A stretch of 64,000 nucleotides of DNA, taken from positions 3,894,501 through 3,958,500 of the forward strand of contig NZ_CP083761.1 in NCBI RefSeq assembly GCF_023558375.1. The letters run 5' to 3'. The stretch comes from Chroococcidiopsis sp. CCMEE 29 (GTDB lineage Bacteria; Cyanobacteriota; Cyanobacteriia; Cyanobacteriales; Chroococcidiopsidaceae). A program made the position numbers and the translations under genes. Below the pieces are notes generated by a model. The model saw nothing but the letters and a program-made list of their open reading frames with translations, was not told where the DNA came from and ran no database searches. Shown here piece after piece: positions 18,041 to 27,846 of the stretch; within the stretch, counting starts at the first letter, position 1, and each line of letters starts with the position of its first letter.

Positions 18041-18306
18041 TCGATTTTAGATTTTGGATTTACGATTTTGGATTGAACCTTTCCGCGGAAAGGTTTTGGA
18101 GATTCTAGACTTACGATTGACGATTTGGAATTCCTGGAACGGGATGGGCATCAGAACCAAGGAAACCTAATCTAAAATCTAAAATCCAAAATCCAAAATT
18201 TCTGGTCAGGGTAATTTTAACTTGCTGCGGTCGTCAGCTGAAATGTCTCTTCTGTCAGCTGTTTCTTGCGATAATTCCCACAAGGCGATCCAGTGATGGT
18301 GGTTTC
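18041..18306. repeat. inverted copies of a dispersed AT-rich repeat around a palindrome
   Basis: The repeat GATTTTAGATTTTGGATT (18043-18074) recurs inverted at 18164-18200. Between them lies the 20-bp perfect palindrome AACCTTTCCGCGGAAAGGTT (18076-18095). The stretch also separates two divergent genes, so promoters are expected here. Confidence 0.75.
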
Positions 18307-19932
18307 ATGACAATTAAGCGAGTAATTTTAACTGTGCTGACTGTGGTAGCAATAGTCTTTGCTGGTGCATCTCTATTAGCAAGCTGGAAACAACCCCAGG
18401 TTCAAAGCCGCCTGGAGCTTTATCAAACGAATCTCCTACTCCAAGCGGCTCAGTGGCAACCGGCAGAGAGAGCAGAGGCTAAACGCTCCAATGCCCGCAA
18501 CACGCTTGTAGGAGAAAGACCTCTAGAAGCAGCTACAGAGCAGTATCAAGAAGCACGGGAATTGGCTCAGAGGAATTTAGAGAAAGCGAAAAATCAACTG
18601 GCAGAACTGCGATCGCAGCCCGTCACTACCCCAGCCACCCCTAAACCTCAGACAGATATTGCTCCTGTCACCGACACTTCTCGCCTCAGGCAACAGCGAT
18701 TGGTGCAATTGTCGCTGAACCGGCTAGAAAGATTAACCAATGAAATAGACTTGCGGCTAGGAATCTTACAAGTGCAGCAAGGACAACGCGATAGAGCCTT
18801 AAAGACTTGGGCAAATGTCAGGGAGCAGGGGAGCTTTCTTAAGCGGGGGGAGCAGGGGAGGCAGGGGGAGAACTCGCCACTCGCCAATAAATTCGTTGAG
18901 ACATCTGCTGTGTTAACAGGGCTTTGGAGCGATCCACCTCGGTTGCTACCCAATGCCGAACAGCTAATTCAAAACTATTTAGACGGTTGGTTTCGCTATC
19001 GCGCTTTATCGCAACTGTACCAACTCCAGCAACGCCAAGCAGCGTTAGTGACTCTCCAGGCAGAGGAACAAGAAGCAGCTCAACAAGCTGTATTGAAACT
19101 AGCACTGATTAATGGCATCCCAACCTTGGGGGGCTTTGTTGGTGTGGGATTAATCATTTTTTTGGTGAGCCAGCGGTTAGTGAAGGGGAAGGAGTCTTTA
19201 TTGGCTCAAAACGAGGATGCTACTTGGTCAACGCCTTGGACGGGTGAAACAGTTTGGCAGGTTTTCATTGTAGGCTTTTTCCTGATGGGGCAACTGATAG
19301 TACCGTTGGTATTTTCATTGCTTCATGTCAGACCAATTGGCGCTGGTGTGAGAATTCAGGCGTTCTACATTCTAATCAATTACCTGCTGCTAGCATTGGG
19401 TGGGCTAGGAGTGCTGTATCTATCCATTAAGTCATTTTTGCCGCTGCCAGCAGACTGGTTCCGTTTTAATTTGCATGGTAACTGGTTTTTGTGGGGGTTA
19501 GGTGGCTATTGCGTGGCGCTGCCCTTGGTGCTTGTGGTGTCGCTGATTAATCAACAGCTCTGGCAAGGACAGGGGGGTAGTAATCCGCTGTTATCGCTGG
19601 CGCTGGAAGCGCAAGATCAAGTGGCTCTTACTATATTTTTCTTTACCGCTGCGATCGCTGCCCCATTTTTTGAAGAATTCCTGTTCCGGGGTTTTCTGTT
19701 GCCATCTCTGACTCGTTATATGCCCGTATGGGGAGCAGTGGTATTGAGTAGTTTGCTATTTGCGGTTGCTCACCTCAGCCTTTCAGAAATTCTGCCGCTG
19801 ACAGTTTTGGGAATAATTTTGGGGGTAGTTTATACGCGATCGCGCAATCTCCTTGCTCCCATGCTGCTCCACAGCCTCTGGAATAGCGGCACACTTGTGA
19901 GTCTATTTGTCTTAGGTAGTGGCTCTAGTTAG
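18307..19932 (+). CDS. CPBP family intramembrane metalloprotease
   Basis: A 541-residue membrane protein. A signal-anchor segment at 5-25 is followed by a long helical, Gln-rich outer or coiled region (about 35-260). Several membrane segments then end in the Abi/CPBP domain: EEFLFRG (EExxxR), FAVAHLSL (FxxxH) and HSLWN (HxxxN), which hold the metal and catalytic residues. The family includes CaaX-type proteases and bacteriocin-immunity proteins. A low-complexity insert, LKRGEQGRQGEN, is encoded by a purine-rich repeat at about 18819-18885. Confidence 0.85.
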   Translation: MTIKRVILTVLTVVAIVFAGASLLASWKQPQVQSRLELYQTNLLLQAAQWQPAERAEAKRSNARNTLVGERPLEAATEQYQEARELAQRNLEKAKNQLAELRSQPVTTPATPKPQTDIAPVTDTSRLRQQRLVQLSLNRLERLTNEIDLRLGILQVQQGQRDRALKTWANVREQGSFLKRGEQGRQGENSPLANKFVETSAVLTGLWSDPPRLLPNAEQLIQNYLDGWFRYRALSQLYQLQQRQAALVTLQAEEQEAAQQAVLKLALINGIPTLGGFVGVGLIIFLVSQRLVKGKESLLAQNEDATWSTPWTGETVWQVFIVGFFLMGQLIVPLVFSLLHVRPIGAGVRIQAFYILINYLLLALGGLGVLYLSIKSFLPLPADWFRFNLHGNWFLWGLGGYCVALPLVLVVSLINQQLWQGQGGSNPLLSLALEAQDQVALTIFFFTAAIAAPFFEEFLFRGFLLPSLTRYMPVWGAVVLSSLLFAVAHLSLSEILPLTVLGIILGVVYTRSRNLLAPMLLHSLWNSGTLVSLFVLGSGSS

Positions 19933-20372
19933 TTTTTATATAGCAAAAGTAGAAAATTTACACCTGATTTGTGTTTGCGTAATATTACTGTTTAACTTAG
20001 AGCCTGTTTCTCGATTTCCGTAGTATTACTCTCCACTTTTACAGAACAGCACTGCTACTGTGTGTTTGTCTTCTTGGGGTGTTTAGATTAAACAGCGACC
20101 AGGAACTTCACCAAACAGGCTACCAATTTTGGATTTTAGATTTGGGAGCCACTTGCGTGCGGGGGTCTCCCCCCGCCCTTGCAAAGTGCCGTGATTTTCG
20201 ATTGAGAAATCCTTAGCGCGAGCTACTTCGGTGTAGCGATTTGTAGCCAAGCTAAAGCAAAACGGTAGCATTAGCCTTTCAGTCTAATAAATCGTGCATT
20301 TTGATGTAGAAGTGAAGTTTGTTTATAGTGCTGCTCGCAACTATAAGCAATTTCTTCCTAGGAGAAAATATT
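19933..20372. other. intergenic region, no gene seen
   Basis: About 440 bases. A short copy of the TTTGGATTTTAGATTT dispersed repeat lies near 20127, followed by a GC-rich hairpin-like stretch (GCGGGGGTCTCCCCCCGC near 20158). Nothing else is recognised. Confidence 0.4.
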
Positions 20373-21023
20373 ATGTATAGCGTTAATCGAAGAGACTTTG
20401 AAGTTTTGCTTCAACAAGAATACACAGTAAAAACTGGCAAATATATCAGTCGTGGTTGGGAAATGTTCAATCAGAACATTGGCAGTTTTATTAGCTTTTT
20501 ATTTTTAGTTTTTCTGATCAATGTGGGGCTTGGATTTATCCCCCGAATCGGAGAGATTGCCAGTTTAGTACTGGTAGCGCCGTTAAATGCAGGATTTTTG
20601 CTTTTCACCTTAAAAATCGCTCAAGGTCAAAATACAACATTTAGTGATTTTTTCACTGGATTTAAATACTTTAAATCGGTTTTTTTGGCAAGTTTACTAA
20701 CCACAATTTTTACAGTGATTGGCATATTTTTTTTAGTAATTCCAGGTATTTACTTAGCAGCAGCATACACATTTACCATTCCACTATTAGTGGAAAAGGA
20801 AATTAAGGTTTGGGACGCAATGGAAGCCAGTAGAGCAATCATTACGAAGAGATGGTACTCGATGTTCTTCTTTATTTTGATTCTGGGATTACTCAATTTG
20901 AGTGGATTGCTTTTAATAGGATTTGGGCTTTTACTAACGGTTCCCTTATCTGGATGTATGGTAATTGCAGCTTATGAAGATATAGTTGGTTTTCGCCTTT
21001 TCATCGCTCCAACAGAGTATTGA
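20373..21023 (+). CDS. polytopic membrane protein, function unknown
   Basis: The start is the ATG at 20373 with AGGAG nine bases upstream; an upstream in-frame ATG at 20319 lacks one. The 216-residue protein has an amphipathic N-terminus (GWEMFNQNIGSF) and about five membrane segments. FFLVIPGIYLAAAYTFTIPLLVEKE is the pattern of DUF975/GdpP-membrane-domain-like proteins, with a conserved Glu-rich turn and MEASRAIITKRW afterwards. It stands alone. No catalytic residue is evident. Confidence 0.6.
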   Translation: MYSVNRRDFEVLLQQEYTVKTGKYISRGWEMFNQNIGSFISFLFLVFLINVGLGFIPRIGEIASLVLVAPLNAGFLLFTLKIAQGQNTTFSDFFTGFKYFKSVFLASLLTTIFTVIGIFFLVIPGIYLAAAYTFTIPLLVEKEIKVWDAMEASRAIITKRWYSMFFFILILGLLNLSGLLLIGFGLLLTVPLSGCMVIAAYEDIVGFRLFIAPTEY

Positions 21024-21146
21024 CTTAAAACCAATTTTGTTTATATGAATTAAGAGTAAAGCAAACTTGTCACCATCACTGCTATAGAAATAGATTTGAA
21101 GCAGTTGATTGGTGTATAAAATTATAATCTACTCAAAAATTGACAT

Positions 21147-21197
21147 CAAGGCGGCAGGCTTCCAATACCTTTTAGGTAGAAGTGCGTCGCCTTGACT
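21147..21197. repeat. inverted repeat, possible hairpin
   Basis: TCAAGGCG pairs with CGCCTTGA across about 35 bases that themselves hold ATACCTTTTAGGTA. It lies between the membrane protein and the copper ATPase. No T-run follows, so a terminator role is doubtful. Confidence 0.45.
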
Positions 21198-21315
21198 ATT
21201 TGTTATATATATAAGCAGAAGATAGCAGAACCAGCTTTACTGACATCTTCCACCGTGTGGTCAAGTTTTTTGCTTGAGAGTTTTAGCCAAATTTGTGAGA
21301 ATTAGGCAGCATTTC

Positions 21316-23874
21316 ATGGAGCAATCTACCTTGTTAGAAACCCTAACAGATTCTGATGTCGTGACAATTACCCTAGATGTCGAGGGGATGAAGTGTGCAG
21401 GCTGCGTGAAGGTAGTGGAAAAACATCTGGCACAGAATCCAGGCGTGATTTCAGCTCGCGTCAACTTGGTGACGGAAGTGGCAGTCGTGGAGTGTGAAGC
21501 TGGTAAGGTTGAACCAGCTGACCTAGCTCAGCAGTTGACAGCAGCTGGGTTCAAGACTCAATCCCGATCCTCTCAAGCAGAAGTATCTGGTACAGCAGCG
21601 GATACATCTACTCCATCAGACCCGGCTGAGCGACAGCGCCAAGAGATGCATTCGGCAATCTGGCAGTTAGGTGTGGCAGGTGGCTTACTGATCCTCTCCA
21701 GCATCGGACATTTGAGCCAGTGGGGTGGTCCAGAACTCCCAGTTTTGACTAACATTTGGTTTCACTGCGGATTAGCAACAGCAACGCTGCTGGGACCAGG
21801 ACGCTCAATCTTGCTGGATGGCTGGCGCGGATTGCGACTCAATGCGCCTAATATGAACACTTTAGTCGGGCTGGGTACATTGACGGCATACACTGCTAGT
21901 TTAGTCGCTCTAGTTTTTCCCCAATTGGGTTGGGAGTGCTTCTTTGACGAGCCAGTGATGCTACTGGGTTTTATCCTGCTGGGTAGGACTCTGGAAAAAC
22001 AAGCTAGAGGTAGGGCAGCGGCAGCTTTTAGGAATTTGCTAGCGCTTCAACCACAGGTTGCCCGCTTGATTCCTGACCCCGAGAAAGTTGCTACCTCCGG
22101 ACAGTCCAGCGTAGAAATTCCCGCTGCTCATGTGCGGGTAGGGGAATGGTTACAGGTTTTAGCCGGAGAAAAAATTCCAGTCGATGGTGAGGTAGTCGTT
22201 GGGCAGACTACGGTGGATGAATCAATGCTGACTGGAGAAGCGATGCCAGTGATGAAGCAACCGGGAGATTCGGTCGTGGCTGGAACCCTAAATCAGACAG
22301 GGGCGATCGCTATCCGAGCGACTCGTACAGGCAAAGATACAACCCTAGCTCGAATTGTGGCGCTAGTAGAAGCCGCCCAAACCCGCAAAGCTCCGGTGCA
22401 GAGATTAGCAGATACAGTAGCTGGCTACTTTACCTACGGTGTGTTGGCAACTGCAGCCTTAACGTTTGTGTTTTGGTACTTTATCGGCACCCAAGTTTGG
22501 CCTGATGTCTTGTCGGTTGGGCATTGGTCTGATTCTCAACACCTGACACTTCACACCCAACATCTGGCACACACTACCCATACACTACAACCCTCGCCGT
22601 TGCTATTGAGCTTAAAGCTAGCGATCGCAGTGATGGTAGTTGCCTGTCCCTGTGCGATGGGACTTGCTACACCGACAGCCATTCTAGTCGGTACTGGAGT
22701 GGGAGCAGAACGAGGTCTATTAATCAAAGGTGGCGATGTTCTAGAACGGGTACACCACTTAGATACAGTCGTGTTTGACAAAACCGGCACCCTCACCACA
22801 GGTCATCCTACGGTTACTGATATTATCCCGATTTCCGAATACAGGAGTGAGGGGCGAGAGGCGAGAGGCGAGGGGCGAGGGATGACCCCCCTTGCCTCCC
22901 CTGCCCTTCTCCAACTAGCGGCGGCGGCAGAAAGCGGTACTTGTCATCCCCTGGCAGCAGCAATTCAGCAGGAAGTCCAGCAGCGAGGTTTATCCATTCC
23001 AACTGCTTCAGAGTTTCACACAGAGCCAGGGCTGGGAATATCTGCTCTAGTGGAAGGTGAGCAGGTAGTGCTGGGTAACTGGGATTGGTTAACTCAGCAA
23101 GGAATTTTGATTGGTGAAACTGAACAGGCGCAGGCGCAAGCATTGGCAGCAGAGGGAAAAACAGCGGTTTACGTCGCAGCAGGTAGTAAGCTAGCTGGAT
23201 TGATTGCCGTGACGGATACCCTGAGACCAGATGCCAAAGCAGCAGTTGAGAGTTTGCAGCAGATGGGTTTACGGGTGATGATCCTAACTGGGGATAGACC
23301 AGAGGCGGCTAGTGCGATCGCTCAACAGTTAGATCTCAATCCAGATGATATCTTGGCAGGTGTCCGCCCGGATGGCAAAGCTGCAGCTATCCAATCTCTC
23401 CAAGAGCCAAAGCAAGGCAACAGGAGCGTGGGGGCGCAGAGGAAATTTCCTCATCTAAAATCTAAAATCCAAAATCCAAAATCGGTTGTGGCAATGGTAG
23501 GTGATGGCATCAATGATGCCCCAGCACTTTCCCAGGCTGATGTGGGAATTGCCCTACAAGCTGGAACAGACGTGGCAATGGAAACAGCTGAGATTGTATT
23601 AATGCGCGATCAATTGATTGATGTAGTAGAAGCAATCCAGCTTAGTCGTGCCACCTTCAATAAAATCCGCCAGAACTTATTCTGGGCGTTTGCTTATAAT
23701 ACACTCGGAATTCCCATCGCTGCTGGTGTTTTGTTGCCAATCTCCGGCTTTGTCCTGAGTCCAGCTGCTGCCGGTGGTTTAATGGCATTTAGTTCTGTCA
23801 GTGTGGTGACAAACTCCCTTCTACTGCGCCGTTTAAGGAATAGACCTTATAAAAGCAAATCGGGGTTAAACTAA
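21316..23874 (+). CDS. copper-type heavy-metal P1B ATPase
   Basis: The start chosen is the ATG at 21316; the frame also opens at a TTG at 21274. The protein of about 852 residues has an N-terminal HMA domain with GMKCAGC, an actuator region with TGEAMP, the membrane metal motif ACPCAMG (CPC, Cu+-type), DKTGTLTTG with the phosphorylated Asp, the nucleotide-binding HP in TCHPLAAA, and GDGINDAP. It should export Cu+ or related ions. Two in-frame low-complexity inserts appear. [12 protein letters not shown] comes from a purine repeat near 22850-22885. [12 protein letters not shown], from the dispersed repeat at 23453-23483, lies just before the hinge. Confidence 0.92.
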   Translation: MEQSTLLETLTDSDVVTITLDVEGMKCAGCVKVVEKHLAQNPGVISARVNLVTEVAVVECEAGKVEPADLAQQLTAAGFKTQSRSSQAEVSGTAADTSTPSDPAERQRQEMHSAIWQLGVAGGLLILSSIGHLSQWGGPELPVLTNIWFHCGLATATLLGPGRSILLDGWRGLRLNAPNMNTLVGLGTLTAYTASLVALVFPQLGWECFFDEPVMLLGFILLGRTLEKQARGRAAAAFRNLLALQPQVARLIPDPEKVATSGQSSVEIPAAHVRVGEWLQVLAGEKIPVDGEVVVGQTTVDESMLTGEAMPVMKQPGDSVVAGTLNQTGAIAIRATRTGKDTTLARIVALVEAAQTRKAPVQRLADTVAGYFTYGVLATAALTFVFWYFIGTQVWPDVLSVGHWSDSQHLTLHTQHLAHTTHTLQPSPLLLSLKLAIAVMVVACPCAMGLATPTAILVGTGVGAERGLLIKGGDVLERVHHLDTVVFDKTGTLTTGHPTVTDIIPISEYRSEGREARGEGRGMTPLASPALLQLAAAAESGTCHPLAAAIQQEVQQRGLSIPTASEFHTEPGLGISALVEGEQVVLGNWDWLTQQGILIGETEQAQAQALAAEGKTAVYVAAGSKLAGLIAVTDTLRPDAKAAVESLQQMGLRVMILTGDRPEAASAIAQQLDLNPDDILAGVRPDGKAAAIQSLQEPKQGNRSVGAQRKFPHLKSKIQNPKSVVAMVGDGINDAPALSQADVGIALQAGTDVAMETAEIVLMRDQLIDVVEAIQLSRATFNKIRQNLFWAFAYNTLGIPIAAGVLLPISGFVLSPAAAGGLMAFSSVSVVTNSLLLRRLRNRPYKSKSGLN

Positions 23875-23974
23875 GTCAATAATGAGTCCAAATGTGGTTG
23901 AGAAACAGGTACCTACAGAGCGTGCCTAGGATCTGGAGTATCAACGACTTGAACGATTTACCAACCCATTTTCA

Positions 23975-24397
23975 ATGGCTTCACAACCCAAGCAGAACCA
24001 TCTACTAATTATAGAAGACGATCAAGGGCGTAAGGAACTTATTCTAGACGGTCCTATCTATTCTATTGGCAGAGATCCCCGCTGCGATATCCGCCTGTTC
24101 TCGCAATTTGTTTCTCGCCGCCATGCAACATTAGTCCGGCTGCCACGAGCAGACGGTAGCTCCTACTATCGCATTGTTGATGGCGATTCCAAAGGTAAAC
24201 CTAGTGCCAATGGAGTGCTGATTAATGGTCGCAAAATCCCTGCTCACGACCTGATAGATGAAGACGAAATAGTCTTTGGTCCACAAGTGCGGGCGATTTA
24301 TTACCTACTACAGCGAGACACAATTCCCTCGGGACCACTGGACGAGTATGATGTAACGCTGATCGGTCCTAACATGATGCCTGATTTTGATGAGTAG
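23975..24397 (+). CDS. FHA domain protein
   Basis: A 140-residue protein made almost wholly of one forkhead-associated domain, which binds phosphothreonine peptides. YSIGRDPRCDIRL (about 29-41) holds the Gly-Arg pair, QFVSRRHATLVRL holds Ser-Arg-x-His, and SANGVLINGRKI holds the Asn-Gly turn. Partners are unknown. Confidence 0.88.
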   Translation: MASQPKQNHLLIIEDDQGRKELILDGPIYSIGRDPRCDIRLFSQFVSRRHATLVRLPRADGSSYYRIVDGDSKGKPSANGVLINGRKIPAHDLIDEDEIVFGPQVRAIYYLLQRDTIPSGPLDEYDVTLIGPNMMPDFDE

Positions 24398-24447
24398 AAT
24401 ACCCTTGATTAACTAATTTGCCTGATTTAAGAGCCGAACTTATTCAG

Positions 24448-24786
24448 CTACACTTCAACAAATTGCCAATGGCGGTTCTCTATGATCGCCTGATTCACCA
24501 GTTCAAAAATTTGGTGGCAGTGGTTATCAACTTGAAGTGGTAGTTCCTCATTTTTAATTACCAAGTTCAGGCGTGTTGCTGTTTCAGTCGCTGTAGTTTT
24601 ATCAATCAGCACTTCTACTGTCACCAGCTTGGAGAAGGAAACTTGACCAGGCTGTTCGCGTGCCATCATGTAGTCACCCGTGTCATAGATAATATCTAAA
24701 TTGCAGGATTGCAAAACTTCTACAAGCAGTTGCCGGAGACTGTCAACGTCAACTGTAACAGTGAAAGAACAAGTATAACGAGCCAT
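24448..24786 (-). CDS. conserved cyanobacterial protein of unknown function
   Basis: A protein of about 112 residues starting MARYTCSF at 24786; a GTG two codons upstream is less likely. Alternating strands and helices suggest a small alpha/beta fold, with YDTGDYMMAREQPG in the middle. No signal peptide or membrane segment. I do not recognise a function. It is divergent from tmk. Confidence 0.6.
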   Translation of the reverse strand: MARYTCSFTVTVDVDSLRQLLVEVLQSCNLDIIYDTGDYMMAREQPGQVSFSKLVTVEVLIDKTTATETATRLNLVIKNEELPLQVDNHCHQIFELVNQAIIENRHWQFVEV

Positions 24787-24883
24787 AAGCACCCCTAGCC
24801 TTAGAACACTAAGTGCGATTCTATAATACCGAACCTATGGGATGTAGACAGCTCAAAAATTAATCAAGGCTAAATTATCAGGC

Positions 24884-25570
24884 ATGGGTGGCAAACTGAT
24901 TGTATTTGAAGGTGTAGAAGGCTGCGGTAAAACAACGCAAATCCAGCAATTGCGGGAATGGCTTCAAAGTGTCTATTCTCAGGCTGCGCCGATTCCAGTG
25001 GTCGCATCTCATGAACCAGGTGGGACGGAATTGGGATTAAAGCTGCGTAGTTTGTTACTGGGAGATGGCACTGGCAAACCAATTCACGACTCGGCTGAAC
25101 TATTGTTATTTGCTGCTGATCGAGCACAGCACGTTGAGGAGGTGCTGAAGCCACAGCTAGCATTAGGAGCGATTGTTTTGTGCGATCGCTATACCGATTC
25201 AACCGTTGCCTACCAAGGTTATGGTCGGGGTCTGAGTCTCCCTTTAATTGATCGGCTTAACTCTATCGCCACCGGTGGGCTGGAAAGTGACCTAACTATC
25301 TGGTTGGATGTGGATGTTGAGGTGAGTTTAGTACGGACGCGAGGACGGGGAGTAGCTGACCGCATTGAGCAAGAAACATTAGCGTTTCATCGCCGAGTGC
25401 AGCAGGGATACACACAGCTAGCCCAAACTCATCCAAAGCGGATTGTCAGGGTAGATGCCAGTTTAAGTGAGGCAGATGTGCAACAGCAAATTCAGGCAAT
25501 TTTGGCTCAAAGGTTAGCCCAATGGAATGAGGGGCATAGGGTTTTGCCCTTCTCGGAGAGTGGGGCGTAG
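24884..25570 (+). CDS. tmk: thymidylate kinase
   Basis: A 228-residue dTMP kinase. The P-loop is FEGVEGCGKTTQ (about 8-19). SHEPGGTELG, CDRYTDSTVAYQGYGRGL and the lid RTRGRGVADRIEQ complete the family pattern. It makes dTDP for DNA synthesis. The next gene, holB, starts 41 bases later, a pairing common in bacteria. Confidence 0.95.
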   Translation: MGGKLIVFEGVEGCGKTTQIQQLREWLQSVYSQAAPIPVVASHEPGGTELGLKLRSLLLGDGTGKPIHDSAELLLFAADRAQHVEEVLKPQLALGAIVLCDRYTDSTVAYQGYGRGLSLPLIDRLNSIATGGLESDLTIWLDVDVEVSLVRTRGRGVADRIEQETLAFHRRVQQGYTQLAQTHPKRIVRVDASLSEADVQQQIQAILAQRLAQWNEGHRVLPFSESGA

Positions 25571-25611
25571 ACGCGCAAGCGGCTTCTTGAAGAGTGGGAC
25601 GAGGGATGAGA

Positions 25612-26589
25612 ATGAATTATTTTGCACCACTGGTAGGGCAAACCCAAGCAGTAGAGCTACTAACTCAGGCAGTAATACAAAACCGGGTTGCCCCAGCTTA
25701 CCTATTTACGGGTGCTGATGGAGTGGGACGAAGTTTAGCCGCTAGATGCTTTGTTGAATATTTGTTCTGTGCCCATATTCCAGCATTCAAGCAGCAGCAG
25801 GTGCAGCACCGCTTGCAATTAGGCAACCACCCTGACTTGCTGTGGGTACAACCAACCTATCTTCACCAAGGACAGCGGCTCTCTGCCACTGAAGCAGCGG
25901 CTGCTGGATTGAAGCGCAAAGCTCCGCCTGCGATTAGGATCGAGCAAATTCGAGAAATTGCTCAGTTTCTGAGCCGTTCTCCCTTGGAAGCACCGCGTTC
26001 GGTAGTGGTACTGGAGCAAGCCGAAACAATGGCAGAAGCAGCAGCAAATGCCTTATTGAAAACACTAGAAGAACCAGGAAAGGCAACTTTGATTTTAATT
26101 GCTCCAGCAGCTGAAGCTTTGTTACCAACCCTAGTATCGCGCTGTCAGCGCATTCCTTTTTATCGCCTAAACCCTGATGCAATGGCTCAAGTTTTGCGCC
26201 AAACTAGTCATGGAGAAATTTTGAGCCAGCCGTCAGTGTTAGCGATCGCTCAGGGTAGTCCAGGAGAAGCGATCGCCTCTTGGCAGCAACTTCAAGCGAT
26301 TCCAGCTGATTTGCTCCAGTCCATCACTCAGTTGCCCAAGTCTCTAGGCGATGCACTTGAACTAGCCCGTCAAATTGATAAAACTCTAGATACTGCAGCC
26401 CAACTGTGGTTAGTGGATTATCTACAACACTCTTACTGGCAGCAGTTTTTACTAGGAGCAATTGAGCGATCGCCCCTGGAACAACTGGAAAAAGCTCGTA
26501 GATATTTACTGAGTTACGCTCAACCGCGATTAGTTTGGGAAGTGACGCTGCTAGAGTTAAGCCAACTTAGCCTACGAGTTCTCAGCTAA
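25612..26589 (+). CDS. holB: DNA polymerase III delta' subunit
   Basis: The start is taken as the ATG at 25612, with GAGGG six bases upstream; in-frame starts also exist at 25594 and 25606. The protein of about 325 residues has LVGQTQAVELLTQAV, the P-loop position degenerated to TGADGVGRSLAA, the SSR-equivalent VSRCQRIPF, and LLKTLEEPGKATLILIAP. It is part of the clamp loader. The zinc-binding cysteines of many homologues are not all present. It follows tmk, probably in one transcript. Confidence 0.9.
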   Translation: MNYFAPLVGQTQAVELLTQAVIQNRVAPAYLFTGADGVGRSLAARCFVEYLFCAHIPAFKQQQVQHRLQLGNHPDLLWVQPTYLHQGQRLSATEAAAAGLKRKAPPAIRIEQIREIAQFLSRSPLEAPRSVVVLEQAETMAEAAANALLKTLEEPGKATLILIAPAAEALLPTLVSRCQRIPFYRLNPDAMAQVLRQTSHGEILSQPSVLAIAQGSPGEAIASWQQLQAIPADLLQSITQLPKSLGDALELARQIDKTLDTAAQLWLVDYLQHSYWQQFLLGAIERSPLEQLEKARRYLLSYAQPRLVWEVTLLELSQLSLRVLS

Positions 26590-26599
26590 GTTTTAGAGA

Positions 26600-27373
26600 T
26601 TAAAACTGATCCTTCATTCCCCGTAGTCGGGCAAAAGTTTGTACTGGGTCTTGACTTTTCACAGCTGATTGTAATGCAGGCTGGTTCCACCGTAAAAACG
26701 GGTTTGTGCGCTTCTCTAAGCCCAAGATTGAGGGTATAGTTGCCTCAGACCGGCTACGAGCCGCTTTAACTTCAGCAAAACGAGATTGTAGTTCTGTGTT
26801 ACTGCTATCAACTGTAAGAGCAAATTGCAGATTTTTCAGGGTGTATTCGTGGGCGCACCAAACTCGTGTATCATTCGGTAAATTTCGCAGTTTACTCAAA
26901 GATTCAACCATTTGAGCGGGTGTACCTTCAAATAACCGACCACAACCGCCAGCAAATAAGGTGTCACCGCAGAATAGTTCTCCTGTGTCTCCAGCCGCTG
27001 TAGGAGGAAAGTAGTAAGCAATGTGGGCACGGGTATGTCCAGGAACGAATAAGACTTCAGCCCAGCGGTCGGCAAACTGAACGCGATCGCCTTCTTGCAA
27101 AAACACCTGCTGTCCAGGAATTCTCCCTCGATCCTCTGCTCCGCCGTAAACTTTAACTTGCCTAAAGTGTTGGATCAATTGCCGATTGCCGCCTACATGG
27201 TCGTTGTGATGGTGGGTATTAAATATTGCCACCAACTCTGCTCCCAAATCTTTTAGTTGCTTTAGAACTGGCTCAGCTTCAGCTGGATCGACAACTGCTG
27301 CAACATTTTGTTTAGGCTCATGCAGCAAAAAGATGTAATTGTCAGAAAGTGCCTGAAGACGATGGATCTGCAT
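26600..27373 (-). CDS. gloB: hydroxyacylglutathione hydrolase (glyoxalase II)
   Basis: A 257-residue metallo-beta-lactamase-fold enzyme. [11 protein letters not shown] (about 53-63) holds the HxHxDH metal motif. [11 protein letters not shown] and [13 protein letters not shown] supply further ligands, and [13 protein letters not shown] is typical of glyoxalase II. It hydrolyses S-lactoylglutathione to lactate and glutathione. The gene converges on holB. Confidence 0.93.
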   Translation of the reverse strand: MQIHRLQALSDNYIFLLHEPKQNVAAVVDPAEAEPVLKQLKDLGAELVAIFNTHHHNDHVGGNRQLIQHFRQVKVYGGAEDRGRIPGQQVFLQEGDRVQFADRWAEVLFVPGHTRAHIAYYFPPTAAGDTGELFCGDTLFAGGCGRLFEGTPAQMVESLSKLRNLPNDTRVWCAHEYTLKNLQFALTVDSSNTELQSRFAEVKAARSRSEATIPSILGLEKRTNPFLRWNQPALQSAVKSQDPVQTFARLRGMKDQF

Positions 27374-27386
27374 TTTAAAATTATTT

Positions 27387-27758
27387 CTAGCGCCAGGAGT
27401 CTATATCTATAGATTGGAAGCCTTCTCGTTCTACTAAAGAAAGCATACTTCCTAGTTGCAACCAAATCAGTAAGCCAATTAGTAAAGTCAGTGGGATAGC
27501 AACTGCATAGGAAAGCCAATTAGGGAAGCCAAAAACTTCTAAACCTGAAGAAAGAAACAAACCCACGCCAGCAGAAATTCCCAGAAATGGCAGTATCAAT
27601 TGTGCGGTCGGTAATTTACTCAGCCTGTTAGCAGCGCGATCGCTTGCCCATTTCTGCACAATTTGTTTCAGCGTTGCTGCAAATGCTGCACCAGACGTTA
27701 AAGCAACTAATATGCCAGCCACTAACAGGAAATACGGGGGTTCTGGAAAGTAGGACAT
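27387..27758 (-). CDS. small membrane protein, unknown
   Basis: A 123-residue protein with three hydrophobic segments (about 8-28, 53-75 and 81-101) and a basic loop between the first two. It is the same length and topology as conserved cyanobacterial hypothetical proteins. It lies 13 bases upstream of gloB on the same strand, so the pair may be co-transcribed. Confidence 0.6.
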   Translation of the reverse strand: MSYFPEPPYFLLVAGILVALTSGAAFAATLKQIVQKWASDRAANRLSKLPTAQLILPFLGISAGVGLFLSSGLEVFGFPNWLSYAVAIPLTLLIGLLIWLQLGSMLSLVEREGFQSIDIDSWR

Positions 27759-27846
27759 GAAGAACTCCTGATTAAAGGATGTAGGGCGAAGCCCTTCCCG
27801 AAGAGTAGGACGAAGTAAAAATTTTAACCTTCAGCCCTTAGCCTTC

